A stretch of 50,000 nt of DNA from Bigelowiella natans CCMP2755 (lineage: Eukaryota > Cercozoa > Chlorarachniophyceae), in the NCBI GenBank assembly GCA_000320545.1, contig ADNK01001953.1, forward strand, positions 1 to 50,000, in the 5' to 3' direction. The notes under the pieces were generated by a model that did not search any database, had not been told where the DNA came from, and saw only the letters and a program-made list of their open reading frames with translations. A program made the position numbers and the translations under genes. Below are positions 32,958 to 44,267 of this stretch, one piece after another. The stretch's first letter is position 1; every line of letters begins with the position of its first letter.

Positions 32958-33632
32958 ATGGGAACGTATATGAGCAGGGTGTACGTCCACTATTTGGAGC
33001 CTTATATAGAGCCCTACATGTATAGTCGTGCCCGAATCCTCGTGTTGGGGCTTGACGGGGGTGGGAAGACAACTCTTCTAGAGTCCCTGAGGCGAAATCA
33101 AGACCGAAACAAAGAAGACGCTAAAGATTATGGAATTAACGTGTCAAAAGTTCTCCATAAAAACGTCGCTTGCATACTTTACGAACTACCAGGCCAAAAG
33201 GATCTCCGTGTCATCTGGAAAAGCTTCTTTCCGAAGACTGACGCATTGATTTTCGTTCTCGACTCGACCGACCAGAAGAGAATAGAGACAGCTCGGGCAG
33301 CGCTTTATCAATGCTTGCAGGATGAGAATCTCGAAGGAGTTCCTTTACTCATATGCGCCAATAAACAAGATTTGCCAAATTCCTTGCCGAGGAAGTCCAT
33401 AATCACGCAATTGAAGCTGCAATCATATTTTCAAAAGAAGAAAGACCTCCGTGAGTACCATGTTGCTCCTACAGTAGCGACAACCGGCGCAGGGTTATAC
33501 CAAGCAATGGAGCAGCTGCGTAGAATGATATCAAGTAAGATTGAAGTTGGAAAGGAGAAATTGGAAGAATCAGAGAATAAGTGTCATCCACCTACCGCAA
33601 ACCAAAAAGTACACCCGATTCTCTGCAACTAA
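32958..33632 (+). CDS. Arf/Arl-like small GTPase, 224 aa, intronless
   Basis: One uninterrupted frame from ATG to TAA. The start MGTYMSR has Gly2, allowing myristoylation as in Arf proteins. G1 is GLDGGGKTT (residues about 32-40). The G3 position reads YELPGQKDLR instead of the usual WDxGGQ. G4 is NKQD and the G5-like segment is TVATTGAGLYQAM. The segment IWKSFFPKTDALIFVLDSTD matches the Arf-family core. The C-terminus is about 25 residues longer than usual and charged. Arf/Arl proteins control membrane coats and ciliary traffic. Replacement of the first Gly of the switch II GGQ by Pro is unusual and might alter hydrolysis. It is the only intronless gene called in the window. It is divergent from the tubulin acetyltransferase. 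Confidence 0.9.
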   Translation: MGTYMSRVYVHYLEPYIEPYMYSRARILVLGLDGGGKTTLLESLRRNQDRNKEDAKDYGINVSKVLHKNVACILYELPGQKDLRVIWKSFFPKTDALIFVLDSTDQKRIETARAALYQCLQDENLEGVPLLICANKQDLPNSLPRKSIITQLKLQSYFQKKKDLREYHVAPTVATTGAGLYQAMEQLRRMISSKIEVGKEKLEESENKCHPPTANQKVHPILCN

Positions 33633-34532
33633 TGATGAATAATAATAAAGGTTCGATGTTTTACCCCATACCACCGCACCTAATGATAAGAGATATATGC
33701 TAAAACCTGATTCTGGAGACATTTTATCGTTACGATGGCACACTTCAGGAAATAACGCTATCACTAATGAACTAGAGGTTAGCCACCTCTGGCAGAGTAA
33801 TGATAACGTGGTGCGTTTAGATGGGCCGATGCACAATTTAAATGATCTAATATGTATATTGGGATGATCAGGCCACCACCTTGTAGATTATTATCAAATA
33901 TCTGCATCATGATTTCACTGCTGATACTCTAGTACTGCACGCGTGTGTGATTTTAACAGCTCAGATAAAGAGTAGAGAGCACCTCACGTCTGGCGATGCC
34001 CCCGCTAGTTTGCATGGCACATAGCATGCATGAGCTGCGCCTGCTAACATGCGCTGGCACTCGTTTGTTGATCAGGTGTAGCCTAGTTAGCTAGCATGTG
34101 CATTTTGACTCATCTGATGTTGCTCGTCCACGCTAGCACGCGGTCATGATCCTCTTCAATTGCATGATTGTCAAAAGTTGGTGGCAAACGCATCATCATT
34201 TTGCCCCACAAGCGTACGTGCTAGAATGTGCTGCATGTGTGTGCACGTGTGAAGGTGTGCTCATCAGATATGGATCCACGCGCGCTTACTCTGCTGTAAT
34301 CGTGGCATGCACAAACTGATCAGAACTGCCACATGATGCTTGTCATCACAAGCTCGCAAGGCACATATTAAATGCTTGCGCGTGCGCGCAAATAGAAATA
34401 GAAGAGAACTTGGAGAAAACGACGCACATACAGCAACGTAGATGAATTGTATTTCACAATGGCCTTCGTATACTCACTTCTTACTTCGATAGACACTTTT
34501 CTACATCCTCTCTCCGCTTACTGCTGCTCAAG
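33633..34532. other. Convergent spacer with CTAGC/GCATGC words, no gene seen
   Basis: Between the Arl-like stop and the transporter-like stop. Words such as GCATGCATGAGC and CTAGCATG are common at 33980-34390. No supported frame. Confidence 0.55.
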
Positions 34533-35412
34533 CTACCATGTGCCGGCATTCCTTCTTTGGTGAAATCGTTTGTGCTGCACGACTTCGGTGGAGATATTAT
34601 ACTAAATATGTTGGGAAGTGTATGAAAGGAGAAAAGGGTTTCATTAAAACGATTGCTCGAGAAAATGGGGGGGGGGGAGAACTCTTATCTGATCTTTTGC
34701 ATTTGATGTATGATCTATTAGATTTTACTCACTCACTATGAAACAATCAAACCTTATAGCTGCTAGTGAGCGGCTGATGAAAACTTCCAAATCGAAGGCG
34801 TTCTGAATCGGACGACAAGGCAGGTCAAGATGAACAGAGTAAGTTTCACTCGAAAAGACCCGAGAGGTCTTGAAAATTCTTCAGTTTTTTTGCTTTCAAT
34901 AATTTAATTTTTTTAAAAATCTCTTCAATCCGAATCATTACTCAGACGGGAATAGGGTCGTTTTGGTTTGTTGTTGTTGTTGATGATGATGATGATGATG
35001 ATGATGTGTGCGATCAGAGGAGTTCTGCCTGACCTTAAATACAAGAAGGCCCATGACAGAAACCATATAGCCCAAGATCTGCACCCCTTTAAGAGGAGCA
35101 TGGAAACCGAAGAAACTTACAAAGAGGAGGATGATGTCCTGCATGTAAGAATTGAACAAATAACTCAAATAGTGATATTTTATTAGGAATTACTGACATA
35201 TTTCGATGGGGCTTCATCTCTAGGATGGAGGGGTATATGTTACTACGCATGATCCTCCCGTATATTTCTTCTTGAAGGATACGGGATTAGTACCGACGAA
35301 ATCAATAGAAAGACAAATCGTTTCGTTTAGAACTCATTCTTACAGGAAATTTGTCAGATAGCAAGGAAAACTTCTACGCACAAACCAGAAGAAAATGCAC
35401 TCACGCACACAA

Positions 35413-35474
<62 letters not shown>

Positions 35475-36655
35475 TTTTAAGTGACCTTCCCAAGAACGCT
35501 CACCAGGTACGACATCAGCAACACCGTCATTATCGAGCCCTTCAGTAGTACAGTATACAAACGACAAAGACCCCGTTAACAGATGATGACAAGCAATCCA
35601 TGCTTACAACCATCAGTCATTCCATACTCTCACAATTCATCTCGAAAGGCTTTGCATCATGCGCCCCCCACCATCCACCACCACCACCTCCTCCTCCTCA
35701 ATCACACCTTCTTGAGCATAGCAATGAGAGATATCGGAACGAAGATGAGGGCCAGATTCGACAGCCAAAGGTTGAGAGCGAAACAGACGCCCACCGGTAG
35801 GACTCTAACATCATCATCATCACCATCATCAACAACAACAACATCTACAACAACAACAGCATCAATTTATTATAATAGTGATAGCCGTGGCGACGCCGAT
35901 GATATCTGCACTGCAGCGTGTTTTGGTACTCCCTTCTCAAAACGACTCGATCTGTGTCTCTATACTTTTTATGATGACGACAAGGCCGCTGTATTCATTA
36001 CATCTCCAACTGCGTAAAACCTTAATGCGAACGTTTTGCTGCTCACGCTCGGAGAATCTCCAATCATCGAGGAAAAGCCGGGGAAAATGTTCCGCCTGAC
36101 ATAATACAATATAGTTATCCCCCGTCGTCGTCGTCGTCGTAGTAGTAGTAGTAGTAGTAGTAGTAGTAATAGTTCTTGTTGGCGGGGGAGATTGGCTGAG
36201 GATAGCTTTCGAAGAAGTTCGGGGAAATTCACAGTTTATTGCTCACGGGGTGTAGAGTCAATATGTACATTTTTTTGGGGAAAATACTACAGGAGGAAAA
36301 TAAACTCTAGCGCTTTCTAACCCTCCAACTCTCGGAATGTCGTCAAAAACATCCTTCGAAAGTAGGAAAAACATCCAAACAGTATGCAAGAACAACGCTA
36401 ACAAACATTCTTCTAGTCGTCATGAATGAAGGGCTATATTTCTTACGCTCGGAAGGCACTCGTGATCCCCCAAACAACTTGTGTCGTGATTGTGGCAAAC
36501 AGCATATGAGCCACCCTGATTGATAATGTGATGATAAATAACGAAGACTCTTCGATGAATAGTTATGATTTTTCTGGGCAGGATGGGAGAAATAGGGAAA
36601 TGCTGGTTGATGCATGTTTGGAAAAGGTAACCTCTCTCACCACACACGAACACAC

Positions 36656-36696
<41 letters not shown>

Positions 36697-37182
36697 CCTA
36701 CTGACGTGAGGAGTAGAGGTCTGTGAAACCCCCTTGTGAACAACAAATACTTATTGAAAACGATCATTCCTGAAGAAGAGAGGGGAGAGGGAGAGAGAAA
36801 AAACAACGACAGCAGAAAAAGGGGAGGAGGAAGACAAAGCGTCAACTCCATTCTCACTATAATTGTTATATTGACGAATGAGAGATATCTGTGCGCTTGT
36901 GCATCAATTTTCACCATCCATCTTTACACATAAGAATATGATTGTTGAAAATGTTTTGTTCCAACGCATTGTCCATTGCTTCTTCAGATCTTAGTCACAG
37001 GTGTATTGTTCGCCATCATCGTTATCATTATCACCTGACGATACGGCAATATATCCTAGGATGGCGATTGCCACAAAAAAGGTACGCATCTCCCCTTTTC
37101 CTTCTTCTATTCTTTTCCCCGCCTCCCCTCCTTGTTTTCTCAATCCATCTGCCGCTCCTCCGTTAAGAGTGCTTTCGTTCAT
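34533..37182 (-). CDS. TPT/nucleotide-sugar-transporter-like membrane protein, internally shortened, 228 aa, 11 exons
   Basis: Exons in coding order: 37035-37182, 36706-36769, 36447-36515, 36322-36353, 35912-35951, 35708-35804, 35504-35539, 35247-35270, 35034-35138, 34753-34802, 34533-34554; 687 nt, phases agree. The protein reads AIAILGYIAVSSG, MIVFNKYLL, FHRPLLLTVAHMLFATITTQ, RVVLRREYQNTLQ, VLPVGVCFALNLWLSNLALI, PISLIAMLKKGSIMTVLLM, then DIILLFVSFFGFHAPLKGVQ and ILGYMVSVMGLLVFK. These are the first four and last two helices of the triose-phosphate/nucleotide-sugar transporter fold, which normally has ten. The middle helices have no room in the 233-bp intron at 35271-35503, which is filled by (TG)n(AT)n. 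The start could also be the ATG at 37089. Antisense frames over exon 3 mimic a zinc motif and were rejected. Confidence 0.78.
34979..35008. repeat. (TTG)n-(GAT)n in intron
   Basis: TTG run then GAT run, just inside the intron after exon 9 of the transporter-like gene. Confidence 0.85.
35408..35473. repeat. (CA)n-(TA)n compound microsatellite in intron
   Basis: CA run at about 35408-35439 passing directly into a TA run to about 35472, in the intron where the central transporter helices would be expected. Confidence 0.9.
36112..36171. repeat. (CGT)n-(AGT)n trinucleotide runs
   Basis: CGT run then AGT run in an intron of the transporter-like gene. Confidence 0.85.
36642..36692. repeat. (CA)n in intron
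   Basis: CA run next to the exon 2 donor of the transporter-like gene. Confidence 0.9.
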
Positions 37183-37220
37183 TCTACTGCCCTCCTCCTC
37201 ATTTTTCTGAAGTGTTAGTT

Positions 37221-37321
37221 TTACAGTCGATGCGGAGGGAAAAGAATTAGTGACCTGGTAAATTTGACTATGAAAGTTTGTTGCGGTTTGAATCTCTTGC
37301 CACCGTCAATTTCGAAGTTTC

Positions 37322-37414
<93 letters not shown>

Positions 37415-38076
37415 AGTTGTACACATATGTACACATACACTTGCACTCTATGTTTCTTTACGCCTAGGTTTTTGGAAGCCCTCTCATACCATGCATTAGG
37501 ATGTGTGTGTGGAATAGTATGAATAGGGTCATAATTGTAAAAGAGGTGCGTATTCTTCTTCCTAACTTTATGGGAGCATTCCATAATTGCATCCTCGTTC
37601 CATGTTGTCCTCTCCAGATGTTGTTTCGCAGGAGCTGTGTTGGTAGGTGAGGCTGCTTCTTCTTGGTACTTTTCGTCAGTGTACTCCCCTTCGTTCTCGC
37701 GCCTTGAAGACCTCGTCCGGCTAATTAAAGGCTGGCACTCATCGATGCTGCTGCAATCGTCGTCGTCATCCTCCATAACCTCCTCTCTCGCTTGCTGCCT
37801 TTTCTCTCTTCTTGTAGTGCGAACGGCAGCGGAATCAACGTTCCCCATTATAGAAATGGCCGAGGATGGAGCTGCTGCCTGTGAGTTATCATCCTCCTCC
37901 TCGGAGTACACAAAGCTGCCACCGCTGCGTTGAGGGCGTCTTGGGTCACCTCGACTAAGGAACAATCATACGTGTTCGAGGATATATTATGCACATGGCA
38001 CGAATCTACGAAAACAAGCACCAGCATGCGATTTGCGTCTCGGTCCTCACCTGTTCTCGACGTCCTTCTCCGCCAT
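37221..38076 (-). CDS. Acidic, low-complexity protein; unrecognised
   Basis: Supported exons: 38051-38076 (start MAEKDVEN) and 37567-37954, joined in phase 2 across an intron with a strong gtgagg donor and ttccttag acceptor. The body reads RGDPRRPQRSGGSFVYSEEE, a Ser/Ala patch, TTRREKRQQAREEVMEDDDD, DECQPLISRTRSSRRENEGE and TTWNEDAIMECSHK. It is charged and probably disordered; no domain is recognised. A further exon around 37240-37310 reads EIDGGKRFKPQQTFIVKFT and could end at a stop at 37221, but its acceptor lies in a (GA)n run and the phase is not settled. The stop is only 38 bases from the start of the tandem transporter-like gene. Confidence 0.48.
37325..37414. repeat. (TC)n and (CA)n microsatellites
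   Basis: TC run at about 37325-37363 and CA run at about 37369-37414, in an intron of the acidic-protein gene. Confidence 0.9.
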
Positions 38077-38742
38077 ACCTCCTTGCTAAGAAGGCCTGGA
38101 AGAATCCTCCCTCCCACGCTCGAACAATGGGAAGCTGCAGAAACGGAGGCTGTCACATCCGTGAGACAGAACGCTAACGTGACGCCCAGAAGCCACCCAC
38201 GCCTAATTTCTGCAATGCCAAGCTTACAGCTAGCAAATCGAATAAATAGAGGTTTATTCAGACACATGCGACATATAATTTTAGTTGTCGTATCATTGAA
38301 AAGACCCAAATTAGCCACTTCCTTCAGAATCACGCCGCTGATATCCTCCTGAAAATGTGTTCAAATTTGAATTTTTTCAAAAAGTAAGCCTTGGGCCGAC
38401 ATAATATAAGTTAATAATGATGACCGCACATCAATTTCTCGCTTCGAGGCTCGTGTCGCGAGCAACAAGCTGCCATTGCCGAATTTAAATCGAATTTTTT
38501 GGCCGATGTTCTATGGAGCAAAATGTGTCCCGTTCTCTCCTGCGCGAGGCGGCTATTTGGTTTCGACCGAACGTGAATTGAGGCGTTCACTGCATTTTAG
38601 AAAATTATTGATACCGAATATATCTACTTGATCTGTTTCATCTGAGAGTGTTCACAATTTACATCTGGGCACAGCTTCCTTCCGAAGTCGTCGGCTCCCG
38701 AAGTCGCCCCCCCCTTGGTGGGAGTGACGCTCAAGCTTCATC
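38077..38742. promoter_or_regulatory. Divergent region (acidic protein / coiled-coil protein)
   Basis: The minus frame stays open over most of 38077-38350 but is incompatible with the exons called for the acidic protein. It may be a 5' UTR exon, a missed gene or chance. A possible minus-strand ATG at about 38500 (MAACCSRHEPRSEKL) could not be joined. Confidence 0.35.
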
Positions 38743-39031
38743 ATGTCGAGGAGCAGCGAGGCTAGATTGAAGAGTAAGGTGCAGGATCTCAATGAGAGTC
38801 TGGAAGAGGTTAGTAACTCACAGAAATACCCCTTCCAGGCCCCTTCATTGATTTAAGACCAAAGAGCACTCACACATTGTTCATAAAGGCGGAGGGAACA
38901 TTGCGCCTCAAGGATAGCATTATCAAGAACCTAGCCCCCAAAGTATCAGATACTATTAAGAACGCAAGAGAAGCGATTTGTGTGAATATTATCCAATGAT
39001 GTTGAGTAGTTAACAAACCGTGGAAAGCATA

Positions 39032-39069
<38 letters not shown>

Positions 39070-39310
39070 CCAAAAGAAACACACCAAACAAATATGAACT
39101 TGATCTAAACTCTAGGCAATGGGAAGGGCCAAGAAGTTAGATGCGTTGAGAGAGCAGCTTGGCTTGCTAAATTCACAACTTAGATATATGAGGGTATGTT
39201 TAACTCTAAATGATGCATTTAAATCAAAGGCACTTAAAAGCATAATGATATCTTCAGCTAAAATATGTATAATCTCTCTCTCTTCTCTTGTATTTCTCTC
39301 TCTTTTCTTC

Positions 39311-39372
<62 letters not shown>

Positions 39373-40344
39373 TGTGTTTCTGGCGTGTGCATACAGACAC
39401 ATGTTCCACACATGATTTATGTATACAAATAGCGTGTACTTCGAGTTGAATTGTTCTCTCTTAAGTGTTTGATCAGTCGTTTATATTACTCTCCTTTAAA
39501 AAAACATCTCCCATCATTAATACATGCAAATCAAATCTGAAAAGAAGAGAGGTACTATCGAATCATGATCCTCCTCCCTTTTCGCCCCTCCCCCCCCCCC
39601 CCCCCCCCCCCCCTCTTCCTATTGCGCACTTGCTCTGTGATTCATTTTCCATGCATAATATTGTTTTGCATCCAATCGTCACTGTGTTCCTTAGCTACTG
39701 CGCGCAGACCTCCTCTTCCAGTCGTTGATATGGAAGTTGGTGTTCAAAACCTGCCCTGTATGGTAAGAATGCAATAGAGCGCATATTGAATAATCGTGCA
39801 CCACTGCGGGAAATATATGTGATAGCAGTGAGAAATTGATGCAAAACACCACTGATATTTGTTACTGCTAAATTGGACAAATGTCGTGGTTCTGGCGCCA
39901 TGGGTCGTCCGTGCAGCTTATAGCAGCTTATTATTCACATTAACCCACGAATCATGAGCCATCGAATTTGACCGACATCGAATCTTGTAACTGTGCACAA
40001 TCTGATGTGTGTACGCTATGTAGGCGGTTGGTGGGGTCCAAACCGCGCCTGAGGTTGTCTTTAGAGTGAAACAACGCTCAAGGGTGAGAATAAGCTTACT
40101 GCTTAAAACGCACTACAGCTGCCATATCCACCAATCGTCAACCATATTCGTTGATGACGCTTAAAAAGAGCAACACATAGTGCTGATTAGATGCCATTTG
40201 ACACAGCCGCTGGCCTATGAAAGCGAAGAGCAAAAAGGGTACTATGCACATTATCCCTTTGCAAGCGTTTCACTTGTATATATGAGGGAGAACTGTCATC
40301 ACTTGTGTGGCGGAGAGCAAATGTATTTACATTAATTTATTTGT

Positions 40345-40382
<38 letters not shown>

Positions 40383-40899
40383 AAGGACTACCGTGACTTG
40401 GAAGCGGTGTCAGTTTTCAGCCGCTAAAATAAACTTCGCCGAGGTACAAATAATAATTACACGGCAGATGTTCCAAGTAGGGCCGAGGCTATGCTCTCCA
40501 ACCTATGATGATTTTCCATGAAAAGTTGGGATAAATGAGGTTGTGCCGTTGGCAATACGCAGGACATTGGATTCGAAGTTGTGGACATGTCAACCGGCTA
40601 CCCCGATGTCATTGCTACGTGTGCTATGCAAATCTTTGATTTGCTGACGATGGGGGGGGACCATGAGGTATTGCTGAAGCTATTGGAGGTGAGCAATTTA
40701 GGAATAGCAGATGTAACGGACGATAAATTCATTAGACATGAGGATGGCAAGCGGTTTAAATATATGGGGGAAATAGTCGTTGTAGTAGTAGTAGTGTAGT
40801 GCTGTTGTTGTTGTGAATCAATCGATGATGCTGCCCATGAGATCGAAGGACTGCATTGATTGATTGATTGATTGTTGTTTTAATAGTTCGTCTTTCTTC

Positions 40900-40971
<72 letters not shown>

Positions 40972-41050
40972 TTAAATGCTATAGAACAATGCCGAAGCTG
41001 CAAAACGTGGCGGGTACACAACAACGCTCAGACTTGTTGAAATTATATGA
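38743..41050 (+). CDS. Coiled-coil protein, about 160-190 aa, at least 7 exons; unrecognised
   Basis: Exons: 38743-38808, 38889-38942, 39116-39193, 39708-39762, 40024-40083, 40563-40688, 40985-41050 (stop TGA). The N-terminal half is helical and charged: MSRSSEARLKSKVQDLNESL, AEGTLRLKDSIIKNLAPK, AMGRAKKLDALREQLGLLNS. The C-terminal half is PPLPVVDMEVGVQNLPCM, APEVVFRVKQRSR, DIGFEVVDMSTGYPDVIATC, AMQIFDLLTMGGDHEVLLKL and GGYTTTLRLVEII. Exons 1-3 and 5-7 join in phase 0. Exon 4 needs an extra upstream exon ending in phase 2, probably at 39240-39700; one candidate is 39397-39420. Introns carry (GA)n, (TC)n(TG)n, poly-C, (AT)n and (TC)n(TG)n. No family recognised. Confidence 0.6.
39029..39067. 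repeat. (GA)n in intron
   Basis: GA run between exons 2 and 3 of the coiled-coil gene. Confidence 0.9.
39316..39378. repeat. (CT)n-(TG)n compound microsatellite
   Basis: CT run passing into a TG run in the intron after exon 3 of the coiled-coil gene. Confidence 0.9.
39589..39612. repeat. Poly-C run
   Basis: About 24 consecutive C in an intron of the coiled-coil gene. Confidence 0.9.
40347..40380. repeat. (AT)n in intron
   Basis: AT run between exons 5 and 6 of the coiled-coil gene. Confidence 0.9.
40902..40968. repeat. (CT)n-(TG)n compound microsatellite
   Basis: CT run passing into a TG run, ending about 15 bases before the last exon of the coiled-coil gene. Confidence 0.9.
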
Positions 41051-41157
41051 AAATCGCAATGTACGAGCGTCTGTCGTATAAGACGTATGAATTAACCCAT
41101 CGCTCAGGAAAAACAACCATAGGAAAGCGAGGTTCATCTTCCATCATTTCGCTGTTA
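41043..41157 (-). CDS. Possible minus-strand terminal exon overlapping the coiled-coil gene end
   Basis: A minus frame after an acceptor-like cctgtaacag reads EMMEDEPRFPMVVFPERWV then NSYVLYDRRSYIAIFI and stops at 41043-41045, inside the last codons of the plus-strand gene. It looks protein-like, but no confident upstream exon was found; a short candidate lies near 41385-41405. Confidence 0.25.
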
Positions 41158-41241
41158 CAGGCAATCGAGCGGTAGTAGTAGTCCCAGCAGTAGTAGTCGT
41201 AAAGAAGGCATTCGTATTTTGATACACCCACAAACGAAACG

Positions 41242-41272
<31 letters not shown>

Positions 41273-41559
41273 GAGAGAGACCAGTGCGCGAAATATGCTA
41301 CATTGTGCATGTAATCATATTGTAGCGGTAGCTGTAGGCCGTCTCATCTTATCATGGATCGTCTTTGCTGAGAATGGTCATTTTCACCATCATCGATATT
41401 GTAGGCGCCTGAGAAGAGAATGAGCATATTCGAGAGGGGTTTGAAGCAACATGAGCGCACGCATTATGCGACCGCCTTAAAAATAGTTCGAAATTTGTTT
41501 CACCGGAAATACTGTTAAATATCTATTTTTATATTTGATTATCCAATATACACATAATA

Positions 41560-41600
<41 letters not shown>

Positions 41601-41680
41601 TATATAAACATCTGACGATACTACTACTACTCATCCCGCCACCCCCCCAATGATATGAATGATCTTCCCAATTACAGGTC
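41051..41680. other. Repeat-rich spacer
   Basis: Contains a CA run at about 41242-41267, an AT run at about 41563-41597 and a run of C. Apart from the possible minus exon listed separately, no gene is seen. Confidence 0.5.
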
Positions 41681-42001
41681 TAGTGCAGGGAGGAGGAGGA
41701 AGAGGAGGAGGAGGGAGGCACGAGGTGATATAATACGGTAGATATGCTGCAGGACCTGCTTGTTGTATATATATATATATATATATATATACATCGCTCA
41801 TATTTCTAATATCGTCCTCCTCCTCCTCCTCCTCCGCCTCCTCCTCCCCCTCCTCCTCCTCCTCCCCGTTTTAATCGTTGAACGTTCCCTTGCACAACAG
41901 ATTAAGCAATTTGAAAGAGGTGCGTGCGGCACGTCGATCATGCTTATGCAGTGATGACCTTGATGATATGCGCCTAATGATTCAGGATCATAGTATGCTT
42001 C

Positions 42002-42038
<37 letters not shown>

Positions 42039-42140
42039 ATGTGTGTACTCAATATTCCCAATACTGTTGCTCCGTATCGAGTTCTTCCTGACATCGCTAT
42101 TTGTTAGTGTCATTGTAAATTTTATAAACTTAAATATAAG

Positions 42141-42176
<36 letters not shown>

Positions 42177-42963
42177 TTGCCATGTAGCATCACATATTTC
42201 GACAAAAAGTCTCTCATATCCTTTGGCTTTGATAAGGCCAACAACGAGGAGGAGGAGGAGGAGGAGGAGGAGGAGCGGTTTGCCATATCATAACTAGCAG
42301 AAATACGTTATGATGACGACGATGATGATGATGATGATGATATTGATAATGATCATACTTACAAGCAAATGATGAGGATAAAAATGATGATCCTGATCAA
42401 AGCTAACTCATCGTTTGTGTCTACTTCCTTCGCTAAACAGGCCAGAAGCTTTGCATTAGATAGAGTGCCGACAAATATGGTGCGCCTCTTCTCACCTCAC
42501 ACCTTCCATCAAAACAAGATGAAGAAGATAGAAAAGAGAAGAGGAAGAGGAGAGAAGGGAGAAAAAGAAGATTGAGAAGAAGAAGAAGAAGAAGAAGAAG
42601 AAGAAGAAGAAGGACGAGGACAAGAAGCAACTACCCCCTTTATGATGCTATGTGATAGGCCTACTAATTGCTATGTATTAAAGCTAGTTGTATTAAGACG
42701 TTGCATGCATAGTGGCACTGTAGTGGACATTCGCAGTATCAATATGTATGCTTCCCTGCCCCCATCGGGCATTAGTTGACACTCGAAGATCGAGTCAAGA
42801 GAGAGCAGGAACAACAAAAAGCACGGAGGTGATAGAGATGCACAAAATACACAAAACACACGCACACACAAACGCCACAAACATGCTGCGAACAATACGC
42901 GCGACTGACCGAAACAAAAATAAAAATAATATACATATAATATATATATTATATAATATTTCT

Positions 42964-42997
<34 letters not shown>

Positions 42998-43706
42998 TGT
43001 GTGGATGTTCCTTTATGGTTATGAGCGATGTTTGTCTTTCGTCGCAGTGCGATGATTTGTGTGGTGCTGATTGATATGCTCACAGGACCGCTCGTTTGTC
43101 GATAATGGCTGCAGTCCTGGGCAACTCGAAAAGGTGACAAGAGGAGGAGTAGCAGTAGCAGTAGCAGTAGCAGTAGCAGTAGTAGTAGGTGATGATGGTG
43201 ACATTATTTTAGTATGTTATTTAATTGGGCGACCGCTCCTATGCGGTCTTTGGAAAGTCATCAATCAGTATTTCGTCCATCGATTTGAAGAGGCAATGTT
43301 TCGTTTAATAGCTGCATAAATTAACTAGAACTACCTTCAAATATCGGCACTTTAGCCATCATGAGAAGTGCCGCTATTACTATTCACCCCGGCTATATTG
43401 CAAATAACAGCCTTGTCGCAGGACAAAAACCAACGATGTTATCAGAACCATTGTGGTGTCGCTCCGACGACAATGTGTGATTGTTTGTCTGTATATGTGC
43501 ATATGTGTGTGTGTGCGTGAGTATATCATAACGATCTTCCCTTGTTAAATTGTCAGTTTTGTCTTATTCGAACGGGTCAAAGTGGACGGCAAGGTGCAGT
43601 ATAGTAGCATCAAGGACTAAATAGCAAAAGCACTAACATAACACGCTTTCTGATGATGATCAGGGAAACGGTATGGTTGCGGGGAAGGTGGTGGAAACAG
43701 GTGTGT

Positions 43707-43743
<37 letters not shown>

Positions 43744-43747
43744 TGTG

Positions 43748-43780
<33 letters not shown>

Positions 43781-44267
43781 GTGTTATATTCAATGGACGC
43801 TGTTGTTGTTCTCCATTATTATTGCCATGATGGTGCACAGGGCTCGATGATCGCTTTTATTGGAACATTTCTATGTTGTTATCACTGCATCCTCCTCCTT
43901 AAATGCGTGACTTTCTCATGCATATCCCCTCATTCTGATATTTTGCAACAACGGACGAAAGGGCCAAATGCGGGGTGTCATAGAGTGCGATTGGACTCGG
44001 GTAAAAAGCCACTTGATATATGTTATAGATTTCTATCTTTCTCTCTCTCTCTCTCTCTCTCTCATTCTCGTTTTCTTTCACGAAGATCCGCCATTTTGTG
44101 GTCTTCCATGCTTAACAGGGAGTGCCGTTGGCTTTATTATATAATGTGCACATCCATCACGTGAGGGCTATGATGATCCCACACACCCTCCCATCTGCTT
44201 CGCAGGAAAGGACGTGTTTGCAAAGCCCGAGAATATGACGCAACTGAGGCAGAATGCTATCGCATAG
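41677..44267 (+). CDS. Fragments of an unresolved multi-exon gene; unrecognised
   Basis: Several plus-strand exons look real but are not fully joined: 41677-41739 (basic), a short one near 41901-41920, 42187-42275 with a frame reading ITYFDKKSLISFGFDKANN followed by a (GAG)n-coded Glu run, 42441-42479 (ARSFALDRVPTNM), 43085-43132 (DRSFVDNGCSPGQLEK), 43555-43600 (one frame FCLIRTGQSGRQ) and 44209-44267 (KDVFAKPENMTQLRQNAIA, stop TAG). The last four join in phase. The link between the Glu-rich exon and the next one is missing. No family could be named. The introns carry most of the microsatellites in this part of the window. Confidence 0.35.
42005..42032. repeat. (TG)n in intron
   Basis: TG run in the unresolved plus-strand gene. 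Confidence 0.9.
42143..42173. repeat. (AT)n in intron
   Basis: AT run just upstream of the Glu-rich exon. Confidence 0.9.
42576..42611. repeat. (GAA)n in intron
   Basis: About eleven GAA units in the unresolved plus-strand gene. Confidence 0.9.
42964..42997. repeat. (CA)n in intron
   Basis: CA run in the unresolved plus-strand gene. Confidence 0.9.
43708..43779. repeat. (TG)n then (CTA)n
   Basis: TG run followed by about ten CTA units in the unresolved plus-strand gene. Confidence 0.9.

Noticed and set aside
36420-36630. Plus-strand frames reading LCRDCGKQHMSHPD and DGRNREMLVDACLEK
   Set aside because: They lie opposite TM2 of the TPT-like protein and the intron upstream of it; the minus strand gives consistent phases and conserved helices.
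37848-38333. Minus-strand open frame of 161 codons
   Set aside because: It runs through a strong gtgagg...cgtag / ccttag intron and conflicts with the phase-consistent MAEKDVEN start; it may be partly UTR.
42300-42345. CRISPR-like repetition
   Set aside because: Only simple (GAT)n and other microsatellites; no conserved repeat-spacer units anywhere in the window.
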